From positions 1 to 34,956 of IMG/VR virus record IMGVR_UViG_3300037069_001617: a stretch of DNA of 34,956 nt; one strand, 5' to 3'. The translations under genes and the position numbers were made by a program. Under the pieces are notes generated by a model. The model saw only the letters and a list, made by a program, of their open reading frames with translations, was not told the DNA's origin and ran no database searches. This document shows positions 7,605-14,046 of this stretch, piece after piece. How positions within the stretch are numbered: the stretch's first letter is position 1; each line of letters opens with the position of its first letter. Source of the DNA: a virus.

Positions 7605-8423
7605 ATGTCTGACAATCGCAATCTGCCGGTGGACATTTCCAAAAAGTGGGAGGAGCAAGCCACCAAGGCGGCCGCTGAAATCCCCGCAACTGGTGGCACC
7701 TTCCTCTCCACCAAGGGCGGTATTCTCACCTTTGGCGAGGAGAAAATGCCGGGCAATCAGGTGTGCGTCATTGTCCTGGACGCGATCCTGGAAAATACCG
7801 CCTATGAGGGCAAGTACGGCCCGGACAGCAAGCAGCCTCCGCGCTGCTATGCCTTCGGCCGCTTGGATGAACAGAAGGAAATGGCGCCGCATCCGTCCAT
7901 GGACGCCTTCCCGGACTATTTCGTCCCGCAATCAGAGAGCTGCGCAACCTGCCCGCTGAATGAGTACGGATCGGCGGAGACCGGCCGCGGCAAGGCCTGC
8001 AAGAACAGGGCCCGCCTGGCGATCCTGCCGGCCGGCTACTACATGCCCAAGCGCAACAGCAAGGACATGGATTTGGAGATTTTCACCGATCCCGCCCACT
8101 TCAAAACGGCGGACATTGCGCAGCTCAAACTCCCGGTGCTGAGCGTGAAAAACTACTTCAAATTTGTGTCCGACGTCGCGGCCACGCACCGCCGCCCGCC
8201 ACACGGCGTCATTGCTCGGGTGTTCATTGAGCCCGATGAAAAGGCGCAGTTCAAAGTCTGCTTTGAAATGCTGGAGGTGGTGCCGAACGAAATCGCGGAA
8301 ATCATCATGGAGCGCCACGACGCCCAGATGGCCGCGAAAATCGGCGGCTACCAGCCCCCGCAGGAGAAAGACCAGCAGCAACAGAACAAGCCGGCCGGGC
8401 TGCGCGGGCTGCGTCGCGCGTGA
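7605..8423 (+). CDS. Cys-motif phage DNA-metabolism protein, SSB candidate (272 aa)
   Basis: ATG 7605 is preceded by TAGGAGCAACCC. The central part holds a Cys cluster, CATCPLNEYGSAETGRGKACKNR (C113, C116, C132, with C81 nearby), a pattern seen in a family of podo/siphovirus replication-region proteins and suited to zinc binding. The N-terminal 100 residues and residues 160-240 look beta-rich, as in an OB-type fold; the C-terminus is Gln/Pro-rich and ends basic (RGLRRA), without the acidic tail of classical SSBs. Best guess is a single-strand-binding or recombination accessory protein. It is followed by a strongly structured spacer. Confidence 0.65.
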   Translation: MSDNRNLPVDISKKWEEQATKAAAEIPATGGTFLSTKGGILTFGEEKMPGNQVCVIVLDAILENTAYEGKYGPDSKQPPRCYAFGRLDEQKEMAPHPSMDAFPDYFVPQSESCATCPLNEYGSAETGRGKACKNRARLAILPAGYYMPKRNSKDMDLEIFTDPAHFKTADIAQLKLPVLSVKNYFKFVSDVAATHRRPPHGVIARVFIEPDEKAQFKVCFEMLEVVPNEIAEIIMERHDAQMAAKIGGYQPPQEKDQQQQNKPAGLRGLRRA

Positions 8424-8478
8424 GACCAGCACTAGCCGAGGCGCTGCGCCTGCCGGGCCTCGGTCTCAACATAGCCCA
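8422..8478 (+). terminator. Structured spacer, possible weak terminator
   Basis: CCGAGGC 8436-8442 is the exact complement of GCCTCGG 8457-8463; GAGACC 8422-8427 and GGTCTC 8462-8467 are a second, competing outer pair. A TTTTT run occurs only about 10 nt further (8474-8478), so as a terminator it is imperfect. It may slow transcription or protect the upstream mRNA. Confidence 0.35.
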
Positions 8479-8506
8479 GCGTCAATTTTTAATAAGGAAC
8501 ACCGCC

Positions 8507-8737
8507 ATGCAAACCGCCCAGCCCGGCCCCGCCCATCAGCAGTACAGCGACAACTTCACCAAGGCCGGCGCCGATGGCCTGGCCGGCCGCATCCAAGCCT
8601 ATTGGGCTGCGCGCGGCCTGTATCCGAAAGTCTGGGTGGAGTTTGAATTCCTCGGCCAGTGGATCGCCGCGGGCACGCAGGGCGGCGTCTATGTGGTCAA
8701 GTCCGACATGATCGGCGGGAGACCGCGGCCGTGCTGA
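8507..8737 (+). CDS. Small protein, unknown (76 aa)
   Basis: ATG 8507 has AAGGA with good spacing; an upstream in-frame GTG at 8420 would run through the hairpin and is less likely. Residues 20-70 (FTKAGADGLAGRIQAYWAARGLYPKVWVEFE, then a Gly-rich strand and YVVKSDMIGG) suggest an alpha/beta fold with a surface WAARG helix. The pattern YVVKSDM...GRP resembles small phage proteins of unknown role. Stop overlaps the GTG start of the next gene. Confidence 0.6.
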   Translation: MQTAQPGPAHQQYSDNFTKAGADGLAGRIQAYWAARGLYPKVWVEFEFLGQWIAAGTQGGVYVVKSDMIGGRPRPC

Positions 8738-9102
8738 ACCTGCTGGAGCTCGCAAAGAAGTGGTTTGCGCTGAACGCAGCCGGCCACACCCCGGAGGAGC
8801 CCGGGGAAATCGCGGAGCGCGAGGCCTTCAATAAGCGCGTGGGCGAGCTCTGGCTGGCATATCACGACCAAGAGCCGTGGGCCAAAGTGAAGCTGGCCGC
8901 CGGCCTGCGTCTCACGCCCGAAGCCGTTGTTTACATGGAGCGGGAAGTGACCGCCCGCAAGCTGGCCGAAGCGGCCCGCCTCAAGAATCTGGAGCCCGAC
9001 AATGACCAAAACCAAAACAGTGCTGTTAGTGGGGACCAGCGGTCTAGCACTGGCGGGAGCGATCGCGCGGAGCCAGCAGGCAGCATTCCGCAAGGAAGTT
9101 GA
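8731..9102 (+). CDS. Protein of unknown function (123 aa, GTG start)
   Basis: GTG 8731 overlaps the preceding stop (GTGCTGA). The first ~90 residues are helical (LNLLELAKKWFALNAAG ... VTARKLAEAARLKNLEP); the last ~33 (NDQNQNSAVSGDQRSSTGG...) are low-complexity and overlap the next gene for 101 nt. The tail may be a by-product of missing stops in the second frame. No family recognised. Confidence 0.5.
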   Translation: MLNLLELAKKWFALNAAGHTPEEPGEIAEREAFNKRVGELWLAYHDQEPWAKVKLAAGLRLTPEAVVYMEREVTARKLAEAARLKNLEPDNDQNQNSAVSGDQRSSTGGSDRAEPAGSIPQGS

Positions 9103-9190
9103 GGACTTCTGTAACGCGAATCCCAAGCGCGCCAAGGAACTGTCCGACCAATACGCCCGCGAGACCGGGCAGCCGATCGCCAAGGGCTAA
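9002..9190 (+). CDS. Small membrane-anchored protein (62 aa)
   Basis: ATG 9002 follows CTGGAGCCCGACA. MTKTKTVLLVGTSGLALAGAIA is a basic start plus hydrophobic stretch, fitting a signal anchor; the remainder (FRKEVEDFCNANPKRAKELSDQYARETG) is an amphipathic, charged helix. It is read in a different frame from the C-terminal tail of the preceding gene, overlapping 101 nt. Function unknown. Confidence 0.5.
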   Translation: MTKTKTVLLVGTSGLALAGAIARSQQAAFRKEVEDFCNANPKRAKELSDQYARETGQPIAKG

Positions 9191-9194
9191 GCCT

Positions 9195-9413
9195 GTGGCC
9201 AACCCTACCGATGAGCTCTTGGCCGCACTGCCCGAGGTGGGGCTGCGGCTGGTTACGCTGGGCGAGCACCGTGGCGCCGCCCTGTGGGGCGCGATGCTGG
9301 CACAGCGAGGGTGGGAGCCTGGAGATACGATTTACGACGGACACGGCGACACGCCGGCCGCTGCCCTGATAGCCGCCCTTAAAGAGGCCGGCGTGGACGT
9401 GTCCGATGAGTGA
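9195..9413 (+). CDS. Small protein, unknown (72 aa, GTG start)
   Basis: GTG 9195, four bases after the previous stop, with only a weak AAGGG upstream. Helical N-terminus (NPTDELLAALPEVGLRLVTLGEHRG) and an ALIAALKEAGVDVSDE end. No family recognised. It overlaps the next gene (ATG 9406) by 8 nt. Confidence 0.5.
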   Translation: MANPTDELLAALPEVGLRLVTLGEHRGAALWGAMLAQRGWEPGDTIYDGHGDTPAAALIAALKEAGVDVSDE

Positions 9414-9582
9414 GTCACAAAAAGCTCCTGGCCGCAGCGTCGCCCCGGCTCGGCAATCTACCGCTATTGAAAGCCCTACTTTTTCACCCCCTAAGCACGC
9501 CGCGGACTGTGACTGGCACCTAGACCAGTACCCGTGGGAGTGCACCTGCGGCGCCATCCGTCAGCAGAAACCTACTTTTTGA
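9406..9582 (+). CDS. 58-residue Cys-containing small protein
   Basis: ATG 9406 lies within the end of the previous gene and reads 58 codons to TGA 9580-9582. The first 30 residues are Pro/Ser/Ala-rich; the end has DCDWHLDQYPWECTCGAIR, with Cys 35, His 38, Cys 46 and Cys 48, a plausible small zinc site. Next gene follows after 10 nt with its own GAGGAG. Upstream ribosome site is weak, so translation is probably coupled. Confidence 0.5.
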   Translation: MSESQKAPGRSVAPARQSTAIESPTFSPPKHAADCDWHLDQYPWECTCGAIRQQKPTF

Positions 9583-9592
9583 GGAGCCTGAA

Positions 9593-10036
9593 ATGGGATG
9601 CGACATTCATAGCCAAGCTGAGAAGCGGATCAACGGGAAATGGGAAGTCATACCCGACCTGCATCCATTCGATTGGCGACAGTACGGCATGTTCGGCTTT
9701 CTTGCCGATGTGCGTAACTACTCCGCTGTGCCGCCGCTGTCTCAGCCTCGCGATCTACCGGAAGGCAGCCCGTCAGACGGCGAGGATTTGGGCGACCACT
9801 CCTATTCGTGGTTGTCGGTCGAGGAACTAACCGCCTTCGATTACGACCAGCCGATGGAGGATCGCCGCGTCACTCGCCAGATTGCCCCCAACGTGACCAG
9901 CGGGGCTGTCACATGCGAACCGGGCGAAGGCGAGAAAACCACCTTTCGGGAATTTCTCGGCCCCGCGTTTTTCAAAGATTTGGAAGAGCTGAAGGCGGCG
10001 GGCGCAGAACGCGTCGTCTTTGGCTTCGATAGCTGA
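9593..10036 (+). CDS. Conserved 'MGCDIH' phage protein (147 aa)
   Basis: ATG 9593 follows TTTTGAGGAGCCTGAA. It belongs to a widespread phage/bacterial family of unknown function recognised by its start MGCDIHxxxE, then W.V..., a central FGFLADVRNY, and SYSWLSVEEL. Acidic, soluble, about the usual length. The invariant Cys-Asp-His at the N-terminus suggests a metal or active site but no activity is established to my knowledge. Confidence 0.65.
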   Translation: MGCDIHSQAEKRINGKWEVIPDLHPFDWRQYGMFGFLADVRNYSAVPPLSQPRDLPEGSPSDGEDLGDHSYSWLSVEELTAFDYDQPMEDRRVTRQIAPNVTSGAVTCEPGEGEKTTFREFLGPAFFKDLEELKAAGAERVVFGFDS

Positions 10037-10055
10037 CACCAAGGGAGCGATTTTC

Positions 10056-10166
10056 GTGAAGTCTGAGCATCAGTACCTGATGGAAGATTTCATCTGCTGG
10101 CTTGTCTGGATAAGCAGCGGCGTCTTTCTAGTCGCGCTGATCCTTCACTTTTTTGAAGTTATCTGA
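10056..10166 (+). CDS. 36-residue single-pass membrane protein
   Basis: GTG 10056 is preceded by AAGGGAGCGATTTTC, a good ribosome site. Thirty-six codons run to TGA 10164-10166. After a polar start the segment FICWLVWISSGVFLVALILHFF is a clear transmembrane helix. It fills the gap before the polymerase gene, whose GAGGAG site overlaps its stop. Function unknown. Confidence 0.6.
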   Translation: MKSEHQYLMEDFICWLVWISSGVFLVALILHFFEVI

Positions 10167-10178
10167 GGAGCGTTTCCT

Positions 10179-12104
10179 GTGATCCCCGCCGAATGGGCCA
10201 CGCTGGACTTTGAGACCTTCCCGATAAAGCAGCGGCCGGAATATCCGCCGCGGCCGGTGGGGATGGCCCTGCGCGCCCCTTGGCTGCCGGAGCGCTATTT
10301 CGCTTGGGGCCACCCGACGGCGAACAACTGCACCCCGGAGGATGCCCTGCGCGAGCTCGGCCGCGTCTGGGACAGCGGAATTCCGATCCTGTGCCACAAC
10401 GCGAAATTTGACGTGGAGGTGGCGACGGAATGGTTTGAGCTCCCCATGCTGCCATGGGACCGGCTCCACGACACGCAGTTTCTCGCCTATCTGTGCGATC
10501 CGCACGCGCGCCACCTCGGCTTGAAAGAGCTGGCGGAGGATTTGCTGCAGTGGCCGCCCGAGGAAAAGGACGAAATGGCGGCCTGGATCATGGAGCGCAG
10601 CGCCCAGCTCCTCGCCGCCTATCCGTGGAATCGGGAGTGGGACAAGGCCGCCGGCCGATTCAAAACCCCCAAGAAAATCACCAAGACCAAGACCGGCATG
10701 TGGATTTTCGCCACGCCGGGCGACATCGCCGGCAAGTACGCGGTGGGCGACATACAGCGCACCGACGGGCTGTTTCGCCACCTGGCGCCGCTGGTGGTGG
10801 ACCATGGAATGGAGCCCGCCTATGACCGCGAGCGCGAGCTTATGCCCATCCTGCTGGCCAACGAGCGCGAGGGGATGCGGTGCGACGTGGACCGGCTCCG
10901 CGTGGACGTGGGGCTTTACCAGAGCTGTTTCCGCAAGGCGGAGGACTGGCTGCGCAAAGAGCTTCTGGCGCCGGCGCTGAACTTCGACGCGGACCAGGAC
11001 GTGGCGCAAACCCTGTCCCGAATGGGGATTGTGAAGGATGAGGACTGGCAGACCACCAAAGAGGGCGGCCTGTCCATGTCAAAGGACAATCTCCTGCCGC
11101 GCATGTTCACCGGGCCCAACGGCGCGGCGATCGCCAGTGCGCTGGGCTACCGCAACCGGCTCAAAACCTGCCTGCGCATGTTCATGGAGCCGTGGCTGGC
11201 GCAAGCGGAGGGCAACCGCGGCCACATTACCACCAACTGGAACCAAGTCCGTGACCCCGAGGGCGGTACGCGCACCGGCCGGCCTAGCACCGACAAGCAC
11301 AATTTCCTGAATATCAGCAAAGACTTTGAGGGCCGCACCGACGGCTACCTGCACCCCGAATTCCTGGATGTGCTAAACCTGCCGCTGTGCCGGCGCTATG
11401 TGCTGCCGGACGAGGGCCACACCTTCCTCCACCGGGACTTTGACGGCCAGGAAATGCGGGTGTTCGCCCATTTCGAGCAGGGCCGGCTCTGGAGCGCCTA
11501 CGAAGCGGACCCGGCCATTGACCCGCACGCGGTGGTGGGCGCGGAGCTCCTGCGTCTCACCGGCCAAGAGCTGGAGCGCACCAAGGTAAAGGTGCTGAAC
11601 TTCCAGGCGATCTATGGCGGCGGCGTCCCGGCTGCACAGAAGAAACTCAACTGCAGCTACGCGGAGGCCAAGGCTTTTAAAGCCTTCCATGAGAAGGGCC
11701 TGCCAGGCCGCAAAATCCTGAACGATGAAATTCTTAAAATTGTCCGGGCTGGCGAGCCCATCCGCACATGGGGCGGGCGACTCTACTATCCCGAGGCGCC
11801 GCGTTTCGACAAAGAGCGCGGCCGGATGCAGAGCTATGAATACAAGCTGATAAATTACGCTGTGCAGGGCAGCGCGGCGGACCTCACCAAAGAGGCCATA
11901 ATCCAGTGGAACCGTGTCAAGGAGCCACAGGCGCGTTTCCTGGTGACAGTCTATGACGAAATCAATATCAGTGCGCCATCCGAGGAGAAAGAAAGGCACA
12001 TGGCGCTATTGCGTGATGCCATGGAGGCTAGTAGGTTGACGGTGCCGATGCGATCCAGCGGCAAAGAGGGACCGAATTGGGGGACTTTGAAAAAATGCGC
12101 CTAG
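10179..12104 (+). CDS. Family A DNA polymerase with 3'-5' exonuclease
   Basis: Replicative polymerase, 641 aa, GTG start with GAGGAG 8 nt upstream. N-terminal DnaQ-type exonuclease: Exo I DFET (D10, E12), Exo II HNAKFD (N74, D78), Exo III YAVGD (Y187, D191). Polymerase palm/fingers: motif A RDFDGQEMR (D420, E425), motif B RTKVKVLNFQAIYGG (R467, K471, Y479), motif C VYDE (D593, E594). No 5'-3' nuclease domain. Catalytic Asp residues are all kept, but motif C has Tyr where His is usual in VHDE, and motif A departs from DYSQIELR. It should copy phage DNA with the Toprim-SF3 protein at 4497. Confidence 0.92.
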   Translation: MIPAEWATLDFETFPIKQRPEYPPRPVGMALRAPWLPERYFAWGHPTANNCTPEDALRELGRVWDSGIPILCHNAKFDVEVATEWFELPMLPWDRLHDTQFLAYLCDPHARHLGLKELAEDLLQWPPEEKDEMAAWIMERSAQLLAAYPWNREWDKAAGRFKTPKKITKTKTGMWIFATPGDIAGKYAVGDIQRTDGLFRHLAPLVVDHGMEPAYDRERELMPILLANEREGMRCDVDRLRVDVGLYQSCFRKAEDWLRKELLAPALNFDADQDVAQTLSRMGIVKDEDWQTTKEGGLSMSKDNLLPRMFTGPNGAAIASALGYRNRLKTCLRMFMEPWLAQAEGNRGHITTNWNQVRDPEGGTRTGRPSTDKHNFLNISKDFEGRTDGYLHPEFLDVLNLPLCRRYVLPDEGHTFLHRDFDGQEMRVFAHFEQGRLWSAYEADPAIDPHAVVGAELLRLTGQELERTKVKVLNFQAIYGGGVPAAQKKLNCSYAEAKAFKAFHEKGLPGRKILNDEILKIVRAGEPIRTWGGRLYYPEAPRFDKERGRMQSYEYKLINYAVQGSAADLTKEAIIQWNRVKEPQARFLVTVYDEINISAPSEEKERHMALLRDAMEASRLTVPMRSSGKEGPNWGTLKKCA

Positions 12105-12280
12105 TGTCACCCTGCCGCTGTTGCGAACACCACCCAGAGCTGGACAAGCGCCGGCGCGGGATTCCGCTGAGCTCGGGCGAGGGCTTGAGCGCCGACGCGC
12201 AAGAATACCGCTGCCAGGAAACCCTCCGCTACAAGGGCCTGCCGCTGGTGAACGAAGTGGAGGAGCGGCTGTGGGCCTGA
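12095..12280 (+). CDS. Small Cys/His-rich protein (61 aa)
   Basis: ATG 12095 lies inside the polymerase end (10-nt overlap); GGGGG about 11 nt upstream may serve as ribosome site. A TTG six codons earlier is a less likely start. The N-terminus has SPCRCCEHH and a later YRCQE, enough for one zinc site. The rest is charged. It ends in an overlap with the next GTG start. Unknown role, perhaps DNA-linked from its position. Confidence 0.5.
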   Translation: MRLVSPCRCCEHHPELDKRRRGIPLSSGEGLSADAQEYRCQETLRYKGLPLVNEVEERLWA

Positions 12281-12483
12281 GGCACGAGTGGAAATGCGGC
12301 TGCGGCACCTGGCTGCCCATGGGGCTGTTCAAGCATGTGCACATTGAAGGCCGCGCGCCCACCCTGGCGCAGATGCTAGACGCCCGATCGGCCGGGGTGG
12401 ACATCACCGGGGACAGCGACGTGGTGACTTATGAGCGCTGGACCGCGGAACACGAAAGGCGACAGGTGCCAGATGGCCAATAA
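12271..12483 (+). CDS. Small Cys-ribbon protein (70 aa, GTG start)
   Basis: GTG 12271 has GGAGGAG immediately upstream. The start VGLRHEWKCGCGTWLPMGLF has one CxC pair and Trp residues; no second Cys pair is present, so a full zinc ribbon is not certain. The C-terminal half is an acidic helix. It overlaps the nuclease start at 12473 by 11 nt. Function unknown. Confidence 0.5.
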   Translation: MGLRHEWKCGCGTWLPMGLFKHVHIEGRAPTLAQMLDARSAGVDITGDSDVVTYERWTAEHERRQVPDGQ

Positions 12484-13147
12484 ATTCACGGCTTGGAGCT
12501 ACAGCCGGCTGCATCAGTGGGAGGAATGCCCGCTGCTGGCCAAGGAAAAGTTCATCACCAAGAGCATCCCGACGGATGACACGCCCGCGATGAAACGCGG
12601 CAAGGATTTGCACGACGGGATCGCCAATTTCCTGCAGGGCAAGGCGGACGGCGTGCCGCGCGAGGCGCTGGTGTTCCCGCGCATGGAAACGATCATTAGC
12701 GAAATCAGCCAATTCCCCGACAAGGTGGTGGAGCAACAGTGGGGCTTTACCGCCAACTGGCAGCCTACCGGCTGGTTTGGTGGCGACACATGGTTTCGCA
12801 GCATTCTGGACGTCGGCCTGATCTATCAGGACAACACGGCCGAGGCTGTGGACTGGAAAACGGGCAAGAAATACGGCTCAAACATGGACCAGATGAAATC
12901 GCAGGCGGTGGCCATGTTCGGCCGCTACCGGATGCTTACCCATGTCACTGTGCGCCTCGCCTACCTGGACAACGGCGAGGAGGAGATAGCCGAAGTCCGC
13001 AAGGACGAGGTGCCCAGCATCAAAGCGGACTTTGAAAAGCGCGTGGGCAAAATGTTCAGTGACACGATCTTTGCACCGCGACCTAACCAGAGGTGCCGTT
13101 TTTGCCCCATAGCGAAGTCCCGGGGCGGAAAGTGTGCTTTCGGGTAG
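12473..13147 (+). CDS. Cas4/RecB-like PD-(D/E)XK exonuclease with Fe-S Cys set
   Basis: 224-aa nuclease of the PDDEXK_1 (Cas4/AddB) type. Signature start ANKFTAWSYSRLHQWEECP, then GKDLHDG (His 47), ILDVG (D113), DWKTGKK (D127, K129) and the Q motif MDQMKSQ (Q140/Q144). Cys 19 near the N-terminus plus C208, C211 and C221 (CRFCPIAKSRGGKC) match the four cysteines that hold a 4Fe-4S cluster in Cas4 and AddB. It probably resects DNA ends for recombination or replication with the polymerase just upstream. ATG 12473 is chosen over a longer frame by alignment to the conserved start. No cas genes or CRISPR array are nearby. Confidence 0.85.
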   Translation: MANKFTAWSYSRLHQWEECPLLAKEKFITKSIPTDDTPAMKRGKDLHDGIANFLQGKADGVPREALVFPRMETIISEISQFPDKVVEQQWGFTANWQPTGWFGGDTWFRSILDVGLIYQDNTAEAVDWKTGKKYGSNMDQMKSQAVAMFGRYRMLTHVTVRLAYLDNGEEEIAEVRKDEVPSIKADFEKRVGKMFSDTIFAPRPNQRCRFCPIAKSRGGKCAFG

Positions 13148-13162
13148 CACCATGACAAAGAA

Positions 13163-13181
13163 ATGTGTTAATTTAACACAT
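13163..13181. promoter_or_regulatory. 19-bp perfect palindrome, candidate operator
   Basis: ATGTGTTAATTTAACACAT: 9-bp arms about one central T. It stands in the 113-bp gap upstream of a small HTH gene, is the most AT-rich spot of the neighbourhood, and has the size of a dimeric repressor site. No strong -35/-10 pair is seen, but a promoter overlapping the palindrome is likely. Confidence 0.6.
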
Positions 13182-13260
13182 GTTATGCCGATTTGGCTTG
13201 CTTCGTGCGTTTCACCGAGGTACGACGCTGCACTGCGTCAACCAGAAGGAGAGACAAGAC

Positions 13261-13656
13261 ATGAAGAAAAAGCGCGTGAAGGGCGAGACCGCCAACCCGG
13301 TCAACGTCCTGCACCTCATGGAGAAAATCGGTGTGACGAAGGCCGCCAAAGAGGTTGGCACCAGCACCACGACGCTGCACAAAGCGCGTCAAAATGGGAT
13401 TGTTTCAAAGACAGTAGAAGTGGCCGCTGGTGCCGTTCTGGAACACCTTGGCGACGTCTCCACCTCGGCCGCGCCGCGCGCCGTGGCGGCGTCTCCGACC
13501 ATCACCCAGCCCATCACGCCCAAGGCACAGCGCGCCGCTGTGACGGAGGAGGCCACAACGCTGGTGCTCATGGAAATCCCGCTGAAAAACGAGGCAATGG
13601 CCCGCACGATCGCGGAGTCCATGCTGCAAGCCAAGAAAATTGTCTTTACGAATTAG
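13261..13656 (+). CDS. Small helix-turn-helix DNA-binding protein (131 aa)
   Basis: ATG 13261 follows GAAGGAGAGACAAGAC. Residues ~15-45 (LHLMEKIGVTKAAKEVGTSTTTLHKARQNG) form a helix-turn-helix: VTKAAKEVGTS is the recognition-type turn and TTLHKARQ the second helix. The middle is an Ala/Pro/Thr linker and the C-terminus a helix (EAMARTIAESMLQAKKIVF) that may mediate oligomerisation. With a 19-bp palindrome in its leader, it is a good candidate for an autoregulated phage repressor or activator. No CI, Cro or CII family could be assigned. Confidence 0.65.
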   Translation: MKKKRVKGETANPVNVLHLMEKIGVTKAAKEVGTSTTTLHKARQNGIVSKTVEVAAGAVLEHLGDVSTSAAPRAVAASPTITQPITPKAQRAAVTEEATTLVLMEIPLKNEAMARTIAESMLQAKKIVFTN

Positions 13657-13674
13657 GAGCGCTATGCTCCGGGC

Positions 13675-14046
13675 ATGTCAACGCCCGAGGCCAAGGTACG
13701 CGATCCGGTGGTGCGCTGGGCCAAGGGGCTCGGCGTCGAGCACCAGCGCATGTCATTTCGACCAGGGGTGAAGCGGGCCTTCCCGGACGATATGTTTCTG
13801 ATTCCGGGCGGGCGTCCGCTGTTCTGGGAATTCAAGGCGCCGGGCAAAGAGCCCACGCCGCTGCAGGCTCACCGCATCCAGCGCCTCGCGGAGCTGGGCT
13901 ATGACGTGGGCTGGAGCAGCGATAGCGACGCGGCGCGCAGCGCCATCCTACTCGCACTGGACGCCGCTGCCCTACATGGACCGGGCGGCGGATTTCCTCG
14001 CCACGCGGTACTCCGCGGGGCTGCCACTCCGCCCGGGCGGCCGTAA
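13675..14046 (+). CDS. VRR-NUC domain nuclease (123 aa)
   Basis: Standalone VRR-NUC protein. The core reads FRPGVKRAFPDDMFLIPGG, then FWEFKAPGKEPTPLQAHRIQRLAELGYDVGWSSD, giving the PD...(E)xK arrangement (PDD, EFK) and the Q that marks the fold. Such enzymes act on branched DNA and are common next to phage helicases. The upstream GGAGC (13656-13660) can pair with GCTCC (13666-13670), so the ribosome site may be masked. The last ~145 nt overlap the helicase frame; the domain itself finishes near AARSAILLALDAAA, so the final ~25 residues may be unconstrained. Confidence 0.75.
   Translation: MSTPEAKVRDPVVRWAKGLGVEHQRMSFRPGVKRAFPDDMFLIPGGRPLFWEFKAPGKEPTPLQAHRIQRLAELGYDVGWSSDSDAARSAILLALDAAALHGPGGGFPRHAVLRGAATPPGRP

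Noticed and set aside
12473-13147. CRISPR adaptation gene (true Cas4)
   Set aside because: No cas1/cas2 or repeats are present and the gene is within a replication block, so a phage recombination nuclease is the simpler reading.
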